This document shows, piece after piece, positions 48,148-59,720 of a stretch of DNA of 64,000 nucleotides (position 1 is its first letter; each line of letters begins with the position of its first letter). Source of the DNA: Conoideocrella luteorostrata. Taxonomy: Eukaryota; Ascomycota; Sordariomycetes; Hypocreales; Clavicipitaceae. Under the pieces are notes generated by a model. It was not told the origin of the DNA. It worked only from the letters and a program-made list of their open reading frames with translations, and did no database searches. The DNA lies in contig JASWJB010000217.1 of NCBI GenBank assembly GCA_032433595.1, positions 1 through 64,000 of the forward strand, given 5' to 3'. The position numbers and the translations under genes are program-made.

Positions 48148-50339
48148 GATCCCCTGAGGATCAGGCCGACTCTAACTTGTCTTGCTCGCATTTATTATAA
48201 CAACGGAACAATTTATACGGACTGTTCATGTTACAAGAGTGACATGCTGCGGGTGCAATTGTTCAAAGCTCTCATCGTATTGGAATTGGTAGAATGGCAA
48301 ATCATGCAGGGTAAGATACGTGTAGTATACGCGAATGCGTTCAGCGCCATCTCTGGCTCTATATGCCAAAAGTGCAGTGCCAGTGCCGTCAGAACAGGAT
48401 TTGGTTTAACGAAACAAGCACGCTGCCACACTCCAGAACTAGTCACGCTGTTCAGATAAGAGCATTAGTCAATGTAAATTAACTTATGGAATCGAGTGGC
48501 AATAGCTTCAATTGATAGCTTCTGATGATTTGAATGATGACTTGCCAACTGAAGGTCCAGGTTCCTCTTCCTTTGAATGCTCTGTCAATTATGCCTTCGA
48601 CCTCTTGCCCGCATGGACATGGCGCTGTCCCCGCGCCTCACTTTCCACCTCCCGCTGCTTTAGAGAATTCTACAAGACCACCAAGCCCATGTCCATTCTT
48701 CATTCCGTCCTCACCTCGTCCTCTTCTTCGTTTCATTGACCCTGTCGACTCCCAATTCTCCCTGGGTGTCACAGGTCACAGGTTGTCATTGCATGAACGG
48801 CGAATCAGACTAGTCAGCGAATGGTTGAGGCGAATATGTGCTCTGTTATTTGTAATTTCTCCAATATTCCTAACCATGAATGCATTGCTGTCTATGGAGG
48901 GCTCCTCTCCGGTAAACTTTGCCACGTTCGGCAGAAGAACCCATCAAAATTTCGATTCTGCGTGCTTGTCGCTGGTTCCAGCTACTGCGATATCAGGGAG
49001 AAAGCCCCGATATCGTCGTATAAATATCGTGGCCAAAAGGTGACCACGTGACCTGCTCCGTGCTTCCTATTGTCCTTGATGGAGGGACTCCAACACTTTC
49101 ATCTATCATCATCAGCACTATCATCAATTTACATGAATTTAAGCCCTTCCTTTGATTCCAACACTTACAAGGCTTGTCCGACCTTGAATCAAAAACACGG
49201 AAAGCTCTTCTCATTCGTACGGCAACGTCTGGTGGGTGGCAAATTGGCCTTAACACAGCTTGATTAAGCTTGGAAAGAGAAAATATATTGACAAATCAAT
49301 ACTTTTAAAAAATAAGCTTAGCTGATTTCACGTAGCCGCCCCAATCAAACTGGAGTTCTCCGCCCAGTCTGAGTAGTAAAAGCCTCATCGTCTGCCGTCT
49401 GCGCTCCTTTCCGTAAGGCGCAACAAGTCTATGACTTGGTCTATGGTTATGGACATGTTGACTTGCATTTGCCTTGTATCTTATTTCCCATCAGCCTACG
49501 CCTATCTGCATCTCCACGGCAACAAACGAAAATGGGCAACCTGTCTTCCGTGCCTGTGCTGTTTCCCTGCGCGCGGTCACATTCCCAAACAAGCCGCTTA
49601 CGCGCTGGAACTTCCATAACTTTGCATAATTTTTGGAAGGATCAACAAATATGAATACCATAGCCTTGCGCCCCGACAATTTCATCGAACGAAGTGTAAG
49701 TAGTGTCATCTAGAAGCAGCTTCAGTAGCCGCTCTTTACATTCGACTGACAGAGCAGATACCCATCGTTTTCCTGACTCGGACTCTGTAAAGTCTCAATT
49801 TCTGTATCAGTCTTTGTGCTCAGCTCTACCCCGTACAAACTATTGTGGTGGTCGAATGCTAGCCTGCTGCAAGGCCTCCTTCCGTTTCATGATCCTCGAA
49901 TTCATGCGCAAGCGACGAGTCAATCGAGATATATTGGTCGCTTACGGCCTCTACGCTTCCATCATTTACCTCTCTACTACCCAAAGCATCCTTGGTTCGT
50001 TTAGATGACGAACCAACCGCGCTGCTGCTGGGGGGGGTTCGTCGTATCTACAGGTTAGCTTCTGCTTTCTGTGAAGTGGGTTCCTTCCTCATCACATTGG
50101 CACTGCCGAACGTGGCCATCAATGTGAAGCCGAAATCGTCCGCAAGCATGACTAGGATACTTTGTCCGGGCTGGAGCTTCTCTTCTAGTAGCTCAGGGCT
50201 CAGCACGCCAACGACGCTGCCTCTCCAATCCATCCGATGAAGGGCATAGTGGACCAGAAGACACGTACTGTAGTGGGGAGCCAAGCCATTTGAACTACGG
50301 AGTAATGAAGTGTTCGCCCGCTAGCTATGAATTAGCCCA
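48148..50339. other. Gene-poor stretch with an LTR scrap
   Basis: I find no gene I can name. A solo-LTR-like piece lies at 48993-49095. The minus-strand frame at 50284-50051 (about 78 codons, containing WRGSVVGVLSPELLEEKL) has protein-like composition but no ATG at its start and no recognised domain. Confidence 0.35.
48993..49095 (-). repeat. Solo-LTR-like repeat, copy 4 (partial)
   Basis: Starts TGTTGGAGTCC at 49095 on the minus strand and carries the TCACGTGGTCACC core and TATTTATACGACGATATC block. It is truncated after the gggctttctccc string that also occurs in copy 1. Confidence 0.6.
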
Positions 50340-51137
50340 TTATGGGTTTCTTGAAGATGCTTGCGATTCCAGATCAGACTCTCGGCGGCTCAGTCCCGGG
50401 AAGTCGTCGGGTTCACCACCATAATCCTTTAAGGCGAGCCTGGCAGCCTCCTTCCGACGAGTGGGAACTCTGCCGGCGCACGTGTTAATGTTACGATAGT
50501 ACGCCTCGCCGGTCGGCAGGGCGAACGTTCCGATCTCAGAGATGCGCGGCTGCTTGAAATACATGAGTGTCTCATCCGCATTGGTCGTCAAAGCCGGCGC
50601 ACCGCGGGCTGGGTGTACGCCGCCTGATGTCGCGCTCCAGCCACGCAACACGACGCCAAAATTGCCCACGTCGCCAAAATTGACCGTGTCATCGTCATCC
50701 TCGTTGATTATGGGCCGTACGGTCGCCTCAGTATCGGGGACTGAGCTCTGCGAATCGTTGTCCGGTGTCCTGGCCATCGTGTCGTCGAGGAACCAGTAGC
50801 GTAGCACCAGCCTTCTCCAGCCATCGTCTTCTAGCATAAAAAGGCCTGCAGAATCAAGCGACGACCCCGCTTGATGTTTCTCAGGCTCGTCCTTCGCAAA
50901 AATTTCGTCCGCTCAGGTCGCTCTTCTCGTTGTTTCCGTTGATCTGCTCCGGGTTCGGAAGACCTGCAGACACACGGCGCGGTGGAGATCGACGTAGTCA
51001 GGAAGCGTGTCGAGGGTCTGGAAAATCCAGGCGTTTACCCGGACGGCCCAGTCCTGAGACCCGTCCTCGGTCGTTGTCGTTGATTTCAGCGCCAGTGCAG
51101 GTGCAGTGTTTTCCCACCTCGGGCTGTTTGCTCTCAT
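50340..51137 (-). pseudogene. Hypothetical protein, possibly interrupted by one stop
   Basis: I do not recognise this protein. One reading frame runs from an ATG at 51137 to a stop at 50340, broken only by a TGA at 50913-50915. The upstream part has WIFQTLDTLPDYVDLHRAV. The downstream part, which has its own ATG at 50837, includes RRLVLRYWFLDD, an acidic INEDDDDTVNFGDVGNFGVV segment and a C-terminus RRESDLESQASS. Composition and length look coding. A single nonsense change (for example CGA to TGA) would explain the break; otherwise the 165-residue downstream frame could be the gene, or the stop could be spliced out. Confidence 0.3.
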
Positions 51138-51203
51138 CGATAGGTCAGAGCTGGCGTGAGTGGCTTACGAGCACAGCTTGCAGCAGATGGGCGAACTGCA
51201 ATT

Positions 51204-51461
51204 ATGTTTTCGGCTGTGTCTGTGCTAGAGGAATTACTCCTCGTTGCGGGACCATGCATGGCTTATCTGGGGCTACAGTCGGGATACCAATGGTATGGGC
51301 TGACCTTTCCGGTCGCGGGTGCTCTCTGCATTACTGCTGTCATCATTTTCAATGTACGGATCCACGACGGAGACAATATGGGGCACAATGTGCAGCACGA
51401 GGAGCGATTCATTAATAGTAAGCTTGTCTTTAATCGCGCAAATCATGGGTTTAGACTGTGA
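51204..51461 (+). CDS. Small putative membrane protein
   Basis: An 85-codon frame starting at ATG 51204 with two hydrophobic segments (LEELLLVAGPCMAYLGL and FPVAGALCITAVIIFNV) and a hydrophilic tail rich in D, N and H. I do not recognise a family, and it could be an exon or relic of a larger gene. It is divergent from the hypothetical frame that starts at 51137. Support is limited to composition and membrane-like pattern. Confidence 0.22.
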   Translation: MFSAVSVLEELLLVAGPCMAYLGLQSGYQWYGLTFPVAGALCITAVIIFNVRIHDGDNMGHNVQHEERFINSKLVFNRANHGFRL

Positions 51462-52702
51462 TGGCTATTAGGCACAGGTTCACTATAGAACCAAGGAGTT
51501 GACGCATATAAGCTCTCCCAACCGCTCGAATGAGTTGTGCTGATGGTCCCCGCAGACAACCCCTGCTAATACGAGACTGGCGGGACCTTTATCATGGCGC
51601 GCCCAAGTGTAGTGATCCTTCTCATGTGCAATCTGTTGGTTGATGCTGTTTTGCTGCCAATTTAAATGACTACCAACACTGTGGGTGGGTGTTCTGGGTC
51701 TTTGATCCAGTTGGTGCAAGAGGGTCTGTAATGACAAAAGTTGGCCGACAGCGGATACCCTTGCCGCCATGACATGATTCTTTTGTCCCGCAATGTAGCT
51801 CTGCATTCAGCCAATAGATATTTACCCCGCAGGATTTGTATGGATTCTGCCCGAGTTCAACGCAGGGCAAACAGGACAGGAGGTGTTACTTACTGGGGTA
51901 CGACTGATGGTTCTGGTGCGCTATAGGCAGATTAAAGACAGGGCATAATTCTAGTGCTCCGTTATCCTCGTTTATAGCCCAGCCAAAAAATTTGCAGTGT
52001 GCTGCATCAAGGCCTCAGTATTTATGAGGCGCAAGCTGAATGCACTGCTCACGTTGTTGGACGACATAAATATCGAAGGATCCCGCCCCAGCCTTATCAA
52101 TGCAGGTTGTAGGTCAGATTTGCAACACAGGTGAGGGGTTTAGTAATAAAACATGAATTAACATGTCATATTATAGGGCCACGAAGAGGCTCCCATTTGA
52201 ACCGGCCTTAAAGGTGTTAAAGCCATGGTTGGGGGTGGGGGTATCTGACCGTGAACATAACGACCTTGACTGTACTCCTCTACCCCCGTCACTGTCTCTT
52301 TCTCAAATTCACGAATTCAACGTCTATCTGCGGTATCTCTGAACCTCAAACTAATTTTTTTGTTGATATCTGCTCCGTTTATATGGCCCCTATTGATTAA
52401 ACAGCTCTGGCGTACCATTACCGCTTCGCCTAAATTTGATACTAGTTCTGTTTTTATTTCCCAGCTACATAGCTCTCTAAGGCTGGCAAAATTCATATCC
52501 TTTTCATCCATACTATGGACGCTTGATCAATTGCTTTGACACACGAATGTTTTGTGTTGCCGTCTCCTTGTCTTGCTCTACATTTCATCTCTTACACTCT
52601 TCCAGCTCTTCCAGAATAATACGAGCTCACTAATCTCTCTTCTACACAGTGGAAGATTTGATAGAGTCGTTAAAATCTATTGCTTCATCAACGAAAACCA
52701 AA
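51462..52702. other. Intergenic region, no gene seen
   Basis: Holds the promoter of the FAD oxidase in its last few hundred bases, including pyrimidine-rich stretches near 52550-52640. I see no repeat array or RNA gene. Confidence 0.35.
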
Positions 52703-54533
52703 ATGGAGGTTCTCGCTGCTGTTAGTTCGTGGGTCATATCGTCCGCCTGTAATGTCCAGGTTGGAGGCAACCACTGGTTGCGTTCCATGTGTGGCCCTGG
52801 CAATCAGAGCATCGCTGCCTTGATGAGCAAGCTGTCTGAGCAGGCAGAAGTCCATTTCCCTGGGGAGAGTACGTATAAAGGCGCTACCGACCGCTGGTCG
52901 ACATTGAAAGCGCCCAACCCAACGTTTGTTGTGGTGCCCGCCACTGAGAACGACGTCGCTGAGAGTGTAAGTCGTAAAGACACTTGCACGTACTACTAAA
53001 TCATGAATATTGGGGAGCCAGTATCAGGTTCACCTTGATTGGACGCCGGACTTATTTGTAATCAAGTTCGATGCAGAATGCTAATATAGTAAGGGTAGGT
53101 CAAATTTGCCAACAGCCTGACTCTGCCATACCTCGCCGTCAATAGCGGACACGGTGCCATAATTACTCAGGGACGAATGAAGTACGGGATGGAGATTTGG
53201 ATGGACAAGCTTAAGACTATCAAAATAAACCCGGACGGCAAGACAGCTACCATTGGCGGAGGCGCCCGGTCTAAGGCTGTTACAGACACGCTTTGGGCGG
53301 CGAAGAAGCAAACCGTCACTGGCGGCTGCGAGTGCACCAGTATTCTGGGACCTGGCCTTGGGGGCGGCCATGGCTTTCTGCAGGGGCGTCATGGCCTCAT
53401 TGCTGATCAGTTTGTCTCCATGAATATTGTCAACGCCGATGGTGAGCTCAAGACTGTGAGCCAAAAGTCGGACCCCGATATGTGGTGGGCTCTCCAGGGT
53501 GCTGGCCACAGCTTCGCCATTGTCACCTCCGTCACCTCCAAAATCTACAATATCACGCACTTCGACTGGGCATACCAGAGCTTCATGTTTACCGGCGACA
53601 AGGTTAAGGGTCTGTACCAGAACATTAACGACTACCTGCTCAAGAACGGTTCGCAATCGGTAGATATGATGAACTACTCATTCTTTTTTAGTAATCCAGC
53701 AGTTGATCCCAACAAGGCAAGTTTGTTTTGCGCCAAATAAGCCTTATTATCTCTCCCTCCCTCTTCTTTCTCTCCACTCTCCCGGATAAGATATGTTTGG
53801 CCACTGGCTCCATATATCCCGATCCAGACATCTCCCGCAGTGCAAAAATCGTCACGCCTATCTGCTATCTTATAGCGCGTTGCTAACATTATCGCAGCCC
53901 GTCATCATGTTTTTCATCCTGCAGGAAGGCGTTAGGACCGTCGATGCAGCCTACGTCAGGCCGTTTATGGACCTTGGTGCCATCAGAGCCGACAGTGGCG
54001 CCGGCTCCTACATCGACCTGCCCAAATGGACGGGCAATGCTATCGACTCTCCCCCATGCCAGAAGGCAGGTCTCGCCAACATCCGTTTTCCAATCGACCT
54101 AGATATCTATAACGTCCAGGCACAGCAGGATGTCTACGATCTGTTCGCTAAAACCACCAAGGAGACCCCGGCCCTCAACGGTTCCATGTTACTCTTTGAG
54201 GGTTACTCAACGCAGGGCGTCAAGGCCGTCGACTCCAAGTCCACCGCCTTTCCCTTCCGCTCTGACAATCTATTAGTGAGCCCAGTGATCATCTACAAGG
54301 AGGATGGTGCTGCTCTGGGTGAAAAGGCCGCCGTCCTGGGCGAGAGTCTCCGCCAGATTCTGCACCGGGGCAACGGACGGGCCTACATGCACACCTACGT
54401 CAACTATGCGTACGGTGGCGAGACAGTTGAGAACTGGTACGGCGCAGAGAACTGGAGGCAAACCAAGCTAAAGGCGCTCAAAAAGAAGTACGACCCACAT
54501 GGGCGCTTCAACTTCTACGCCCCCATTGCATAG
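52703..54533 (+). CDS. Berberine-bridge-type FAD-linked oxidoreductase
   Basis: A secreted or lumenal flavoenzyme of the PCMH/BBE family, which oxidises alcohols, amines or C-H bonds in many fungal metabolite pathways. Exons 52703-52966, 53099-53716 and 53898-54533 join in phase to 505 residues, normal for the family. The second intron uses a GC donor (GCAAGT). The start is ATG 52703, giving a short hydrophobic leader; a longer frame begins with GTG. FAD domain: NPTFVVVPATENDVAE, then SGHGAI with the histidine that carries FAD covalently in the family. TGGCECTSILGPGLGGGHG carries the Cys-containing loop. The substrate domain and the BBE C-terminus DPHGRFNFYAPIA are intact. No lesions are visible. 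Substrate unknown; the association with the dehydrogenase and regulator nearby is positional. Confidence 0.9.
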
Positions 54534-56099
54534 ATATAATTGCAAACTTAAAGTCTTTCCAGTCAGACTGTTACGGTGGGAGTTTTGTTTTGTTTTGTTT
54601 TGTTTTGTTTTAGATCACTATGAGGGGTTTCACGATCCGTAAATGCTTTAGAGACGCTAAAATGAGTATGCATGAAACTCAATCAAGCAGCCCAGGAGGC
54701 TGAAATGCTACGCCCAGCCAACACGTCAAACTTGCTCTATTCCACTACTTGTGTCTTGCCACCACATGTACATTTCCCTATAAACCGAGCTATTCTAGCT
54801 TCACTCACGACAATACATGACATGAATACACATAGCGAGAGTTGTAATCGTACAGACAGTCCGCATGCTCTAGCATAATCTTGCGACCAAAGACAAATTG
54901 TTGTACTAATCTCAGGGGCGCGCGCCGCAGAGAAGGCCTAGAACAGCGGTCCGTCTCCACCAATGGCGCCGAACGCTTCCAACCCAACGTGCTTCAGCAG
55001 TCATAGCCTCTAGAATCATCTACTTGGCTCAATAGACCACCGATGAACCCACAAGCGCTGATGACGCCACGCTTGCCTTGTGATGCGGTCACCTCACCCC
55101 ATCTCCTACTATTTACATAGTTTGTTTTCTTTAAACACTATTGGTAACATGTATTACACTATAAGCCGCTGTAGATACACGCCAGTCTTTACTGTCCCCC
55201 ACGTCTGGCATATTTGAGCCTCATGGATCAGTTTCAAGTCTGTCCTATGTAAAGTTTATAGAACTCTGAAGAAATTCAACTCTATGTCTATACTTGGCTA
55301 TTTTATAATTATAAACTACATTTTTACAATATTAACTTAATTATTCATTTAAACTGCTTATTACAGATGGAATAACCTCGAATGCATACGCAATAGATTG
55401 TATCTAAAAAGAAGAGTAGAATTACCTATTTACCAATTGAAGTATTAGAGTCTGTACTATAGTGTATTACTCAATGTGCTTTGTAACGCACTCTTAAGGA
55501 GTCAGCGTTAACTTTCTATGTACTAAAATTAGTAGTATTGTTGCGTTATGTGCCTTCATGAGCATTCAAGAGCAACTTGCAACAGTGGAAATCGGCAGGA
55601 CTAGCAGGATTGAATAGAATTGATTGAATTGATGACTTCTGACGATGATTCTTTTCTTCTTGAAGGGCTCTGTAATCCTCCTATTTATGCCTCTCACGAG
55701 CTCCCGTAAATCCCTCGATATCAGTGCCTGAGGCACTGATATCGTGGCTTCCCGTGTCTCCTAGGGCCTCAAACCTCCGAATTGTCACAGCACCCCTTCG
55801 CTTAGCTGCTTACGGCAGTGATCTTCCTGACAGAAGCAATTCTCGTCTCAACAAGTATACGAGGCAGAACCGGTTTGCAGCATCTTGCTTTATGTGGACT
55901 GAACAATTTAATTTGCTTTATTATCTATAAATAAAGACAGTTTCTGGCCCGGAAATCACGCTGTATAGAACTATAATAAGACATCGTCCTTCCAACCGTA
56001 ATGTCATCGATATCTTGTCCTGCTATAGCCCTGAAACCTGTATATATTGCTTCGCAACAGCGCCAGCCATGTCCTTGGAAGTAAGAAACAGGAGATGTA
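54534..56099. other. Intergenic region with microsatellite and dispersed repeat
   Basis: A (GTTTT)n microsatellite of about five units lies at 54584-54610. 55270-55460 is A+T-rich. About 55800-55860 resembles 185-245 at the left edge. 55718-55745 forms a near-perfect palindrome (gatatcagtgcctgaggcac then tgatatc). No gene is seen. Confidence 0.45.
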
Positions 56100-57225
56100 C
56101 TACAGTTTTCCTAAAGTCTCCAGCATGTCCAAAGCTGGGGCCTCTCTTTTAAGTAGCGCGACAGTCTCGTTCCAAAGTTTTACCTGGGCGGCAGAGCCTT
56201 TCTCCGACAGCACAAACGATGAGGGCCTACGTAAGTCAGCAAAAGACCTTATTCTATACTGGAGCACTTACTTCTTCACCACCTGCTCACTAATATACGC
56301 CTCACGGTCGGTCTCATGGCGCGTTGCGGCGTCGGTTATGCAGTGACCGCCCTGGGCTGAGGTCCACGCTACTAAATTGCCAGCCTTGCGAGCCTGCGCA
56401 TCGGATCGGTGTAGAGAGCTAGCGCAAAAACCAGGATTGACAGTATTAATAATAATATCTAGAGACATTCTAGTAACACGAGCATTGAGCTCGCGCATCC
56501 ATAGGTCGTTAAGAAGCTTGCTGGTGCTGTAGCGCTCAATATTTGACCTGTCGCTGCCTTTAAAACACTCTTGGTTGGCGTCAAGTTCCGCAATTGTATT
56601 AGATGCGTTAAGCTCTCTGAACTTAGCCCAGAAGTGGTTCTCTGATGAGACAATAGTCAGGCGAGAAGGTTGGCCAGTTTCTTTGGAGGTGCGATTTAAT
56701 GGATCCAGCACCTGAACCGAGACAATTGAAGTACCGAGGTGATTAACCTAGTTACAGGGAGTTAGATAGCATTTCGCTTTTTCATTTCGATATTTTTTTC
56801 ATATACAACTTGAATTGGTGACTTACTTGAACGTGGGCTTCGTGGCCAGTCCTGGACTGGACGTAATCCACAAACTTAACGCCGGCGTTTAGTATAGCAA
56901 TGTCAAGCCGATCAAGGGCAGCAACCTGCTTGCCAAATTCATTAATACTGTCAAAAGATTCGTGATCCAGAGGCCAGATCTGAACGTTGACACCAGGTGT
57001 GGCGGCTAGGATCTCGTCCTTCGCAGCCTCACCCTTGGCGATGTCGCGCACCGTTATAATAAGGCGCGCCAGGCCATGGGCTGCGAGCTCCTTAGCCGCC
57101 TCAAGTCCTAAGCCTGTATTAGCACCTGTAATAAGGGCAGTTTTGCCGCCCAGCCGCACGTTTGCAGCTAAAGGTTTCGGTTTATTGGTCAGCTGTCGGT
57201 AGACAAAGCCTGCAAAAGTGCCCAT
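56100..57225 (-). CDS. Short-chain dehydrogenase/reductase
   Basis: A classical-fold NAD(P)-dependent oxidoreductase of the retinol-dehydrogenase/WW-domain-like type, acting on a carbonyl or alcohol. Exons 57225-56827, 56747-56272 and 56226-56100 join in phase to 333 residues. Cofactor loop TGANTGLGLEAAKEL, the Asp after strand 3 (WPLDHESF), NAG in LNAGVKF, catalytic Ser in IVSSENHF and the YSTSK Tyr/Lys pair are all present. VNPGF is the usual post-catalytic proline-glycine turn. A C-terminal amphipathic tail (LWNETVALLKREAP) is typical for the group. The middle reads unusually rich in isoleucine codons ATA/ATT, but there are no stops. It could be a tailoring enzyme. Confidence 0.9.
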
Positions 57226-58061
57226 GATGTAATTTGCAAAGGAAAAGGCTGGTAGTTGATGCTAACAAGTACGAGTTCGCGAGCGAGCAAAGAGGAAAAG
57301 CTAAATCTTTTGTTCTGCGTCTGCGTCTGTTCTTCCCATCTCAGCTGCGAGCTTTCTTGTCTGCTTATCTGGTGCCCCGCAGTACCTAATAAATTCTTCC
57401 ATTCTGTTGGGGTGCGTCTGAAGGAGGCGCTTCGGCCGACAAATTACGGCTGCTTAGCGACGTACCCACAGCCCGCCTTGCTCGGACGTAACCACCTTGC
57501 CTTGCATGAAAGATGCGGGTGCGTTAAATAGCGCACGTCTTACTAGGCCCCCAATGGATCCAATCTACGGAGCAGTCGTGTCATTACGAGATAACACCGT
57601 TCAAACAAGGGTAATTAGCGAAGGAGCATGCATGCGCCGCCGTATTGACCGTGAGCTCGCCCCAGTTGCCCAATTCCACCAACGACGATGCTCAGATACA
57701 GACGTGTTGGTCCTTCATCAAAGAGTAAGATGACTACAGAATGTCTCGGCTATCTACGTTCGTGACATCTGAGGGGAAGCGTAGCCTTGTTGGTCCACAG
57801 CCTGTCAGTGAGCCTGCGAAAAAGCTGAGTTGCTAGCTCAATCACCCAATCTAGAATGTCATCAAGTTCTCAGGTACGATGCTATCTCATAAGCGCAACG
57901 CAGCAAATTCCTATATAACAAGGTGGTTAATCCTATCTCGCTCCGTTAGGCTTTAGTGTGTTATTATTTGTCGGAAGCTATAGAAATTATCGGATCACGC
58001 CTCTCAAGAGGCCAGGATTTTGTTCACAAGAAAAAGACCTCTTGCTCTGATTGCTCATAAG
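57226..58061. promoter_or_regulatory. Divergent intergenic region
   Basis: Upstream sequence shared by the dehydrogenase (-) and the second Zn2Cys6 regulator (+). Short open frames here have no domains. I see no clear zinc-cluster binding palindrome that I would defend. Confidence 0.35.
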
Positions 58062-59720
58062 ATGGGTAAGCTTCCTGGTGGCAAGCGGGCAGTGACATCA
58101 TGTATGTCCTGCTACAGGCGGAAACAAAAGGTGAGCCCTGTCTTTTTTTTAATTAGTTCAATTAAACTCTCATTAGGCAACCGGTAGCATCTCTTGGTAA
58201 GCTTAGCTGATCGACTGCAGTGCAACCGAAAGTTCCCGTGTAATCATTGTACACAACGCAGACGGCCGGAGCAGTGCTCCTACAGTCACCCTCCCAGCCC
58301 GTCCATCAATGCGTCTCTGGCTACTACCAAGGAACCCGAAATGGGCACGGCCCATGTGATGCCAACGGCAGGCACGGAGCTTGTCGTCGCGTCGCGGCAT
58401 AGCGACACTGGCAGCCACAGGCCAGTAGTGCCGGGTGGACTGGCAGAAGAGGCTGGCAAAAGCCACGGTCTCCGGCTCTCAGAGCTGTTTGGATACTGTG
58501 AGGAGAGTGACACTAATATACTAGGGCTTCTGCATCAGGTGGTGAGTGAGGTTTACTGAAGTCCCCGCTGCGCCAGTTCTTGTTTTCACTCCTAACTCCA
58601 ACGCCACCAGGGAGGGCTGAACCAGTACTGCGACAGTGGCTATGCATTGACTCTTCCTCAAGAGAAGGTCGAGTTCGCCCAAGATGAGATGAATAGGATG
58701 CCAGCACGGCCCATCATAGATTTTCTCATGCAATTCTTTTTGGCCGAAGTTGACTGGATGACGCAGCTTGTGCACCCGCCCAGCTTCATGGCGTACTACG
58801 AGTCATGGTGGACAAAGCAGTCAGCACAGATAGCTGAACATAGCCTATACGTCGTCCACATCGACTTTGCGGTGCTCATCCTGCGTATCTGCTCTATTGC
58901 TTCCCAGTTTCTTCCATCACCGTCGTACACCATAGATACGATCCGGGGCATGACGCTAGGGCAGATCCGCGACATCTGTAGTGATGTAGTGCGCAATCTC
59001 GCCAAGATTGCAACCAGTGTTGACTTTCGTGGGTCCTTGTTCCGCGTTCAGCATACTTGCTTCTCTGCTTTTAACTTAGCATGCGAGGGCCTTATACGGG
59101 ACGCATGGTCTACGCTGTGTACCGCCGTGAGTGTGGCCCAGGGGCTTGGCTACCATCGGCCAGCCAGTATCGAGTCAGCAGCTGTAGATGAGCTCGAGCG
59201 CGAGATGCGGCGACGAGTATTCTGTAATCTATATGTATGGGACGGGTATGTGAAGCTGGTATATTCGGCCGGCGCGTAATATTCACTGCTAACTATGCTA
59301 AGCAGTCTTCTATCCCGCCAGCTTGACCGCGTATCTTCATTTACAGACGGCTTCGATTTGGGCACACTCCCGCGAATGAACCTGACGACAGAGGTGGACT
59401 GTAACAGTGGTGCGCCAGAGCTTTTCACAGAGCGGATACTGCAAGCCCGGCTAATAGCCATCTGGGAAGATATTAAGAGATCGCTGAGCGACAAGATGCA
59501 GTACGACCCTGCGACAGCACAGGAAATGCATGATTGGCTGCAAAGGGACTTTGTGGAAACCCTTCCACCTCCATTCGCCCTGAAGCCAGACTACAGATGG
59601 GATAAAAAGCTCCGTCAATTAAATACATTACATTATAAATTACATTACAAAAATTACATATTACATTACATTACATTACAAGTACCTTTTCAATACATTA
59701 TAATTACATTAAAAGTCTAA
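58062..59720 (+). CDS. Zn2Cys6 transcription factor, C-terminally truncated
   Basis: A nuclear binuclear-cluster regulator. Exons 58062-58130, 58221-58541, 58611-59245 and 59306-59720 join in phase to about 479 residues. The cluster spans the first intron: CMSCYRRKQKC, then NRKFPCNHCTQRRRPEQC. The middle-homology region contains FFLAEVDWMTQLVHPPSFMAYY cut into blocks, FSAFNLACEGL and LEREMRRRVFCNLYVWDG. From about 59618, right after ALKPDYRWDKKLR, the sequence turns into a TTACA-rich repeat that encodes LHYKLHYKNYI-like filler until a chance stop. Relatives continue for some 150-250 residues with helical sequence. DNA binding may survive, but the regulatory C-terminus is lost; it may be better treated as a pseudogene. 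Confidence 0.72.
59621..59715. repeat. TTACA/TACAT microsatellite at the regulator's 3' end
   Basis: Degenerate (attac) units (attacattacattacattaca) interrupt the regulator gene. Immediately downstream (about 59825-59885) is a sequence resembling 885-945, so the array may mark the end of an inserted element. Confidence 0.6.

Noticed and set aside
48534..49043. 169-codon proline-rich plus-strand frame
   Set aside because: Its 3' part runs through an LTR-like repeat on the other strand, and the proline-rich part follows from C-rich composition.
52649..52702. Upstream GTG start for the FAD oxidase
   Set aside because: Nuclear fungal genes rarely start with GTG, and the ATG at 52703 gives a normal-length protein with a hydrophobic leader.
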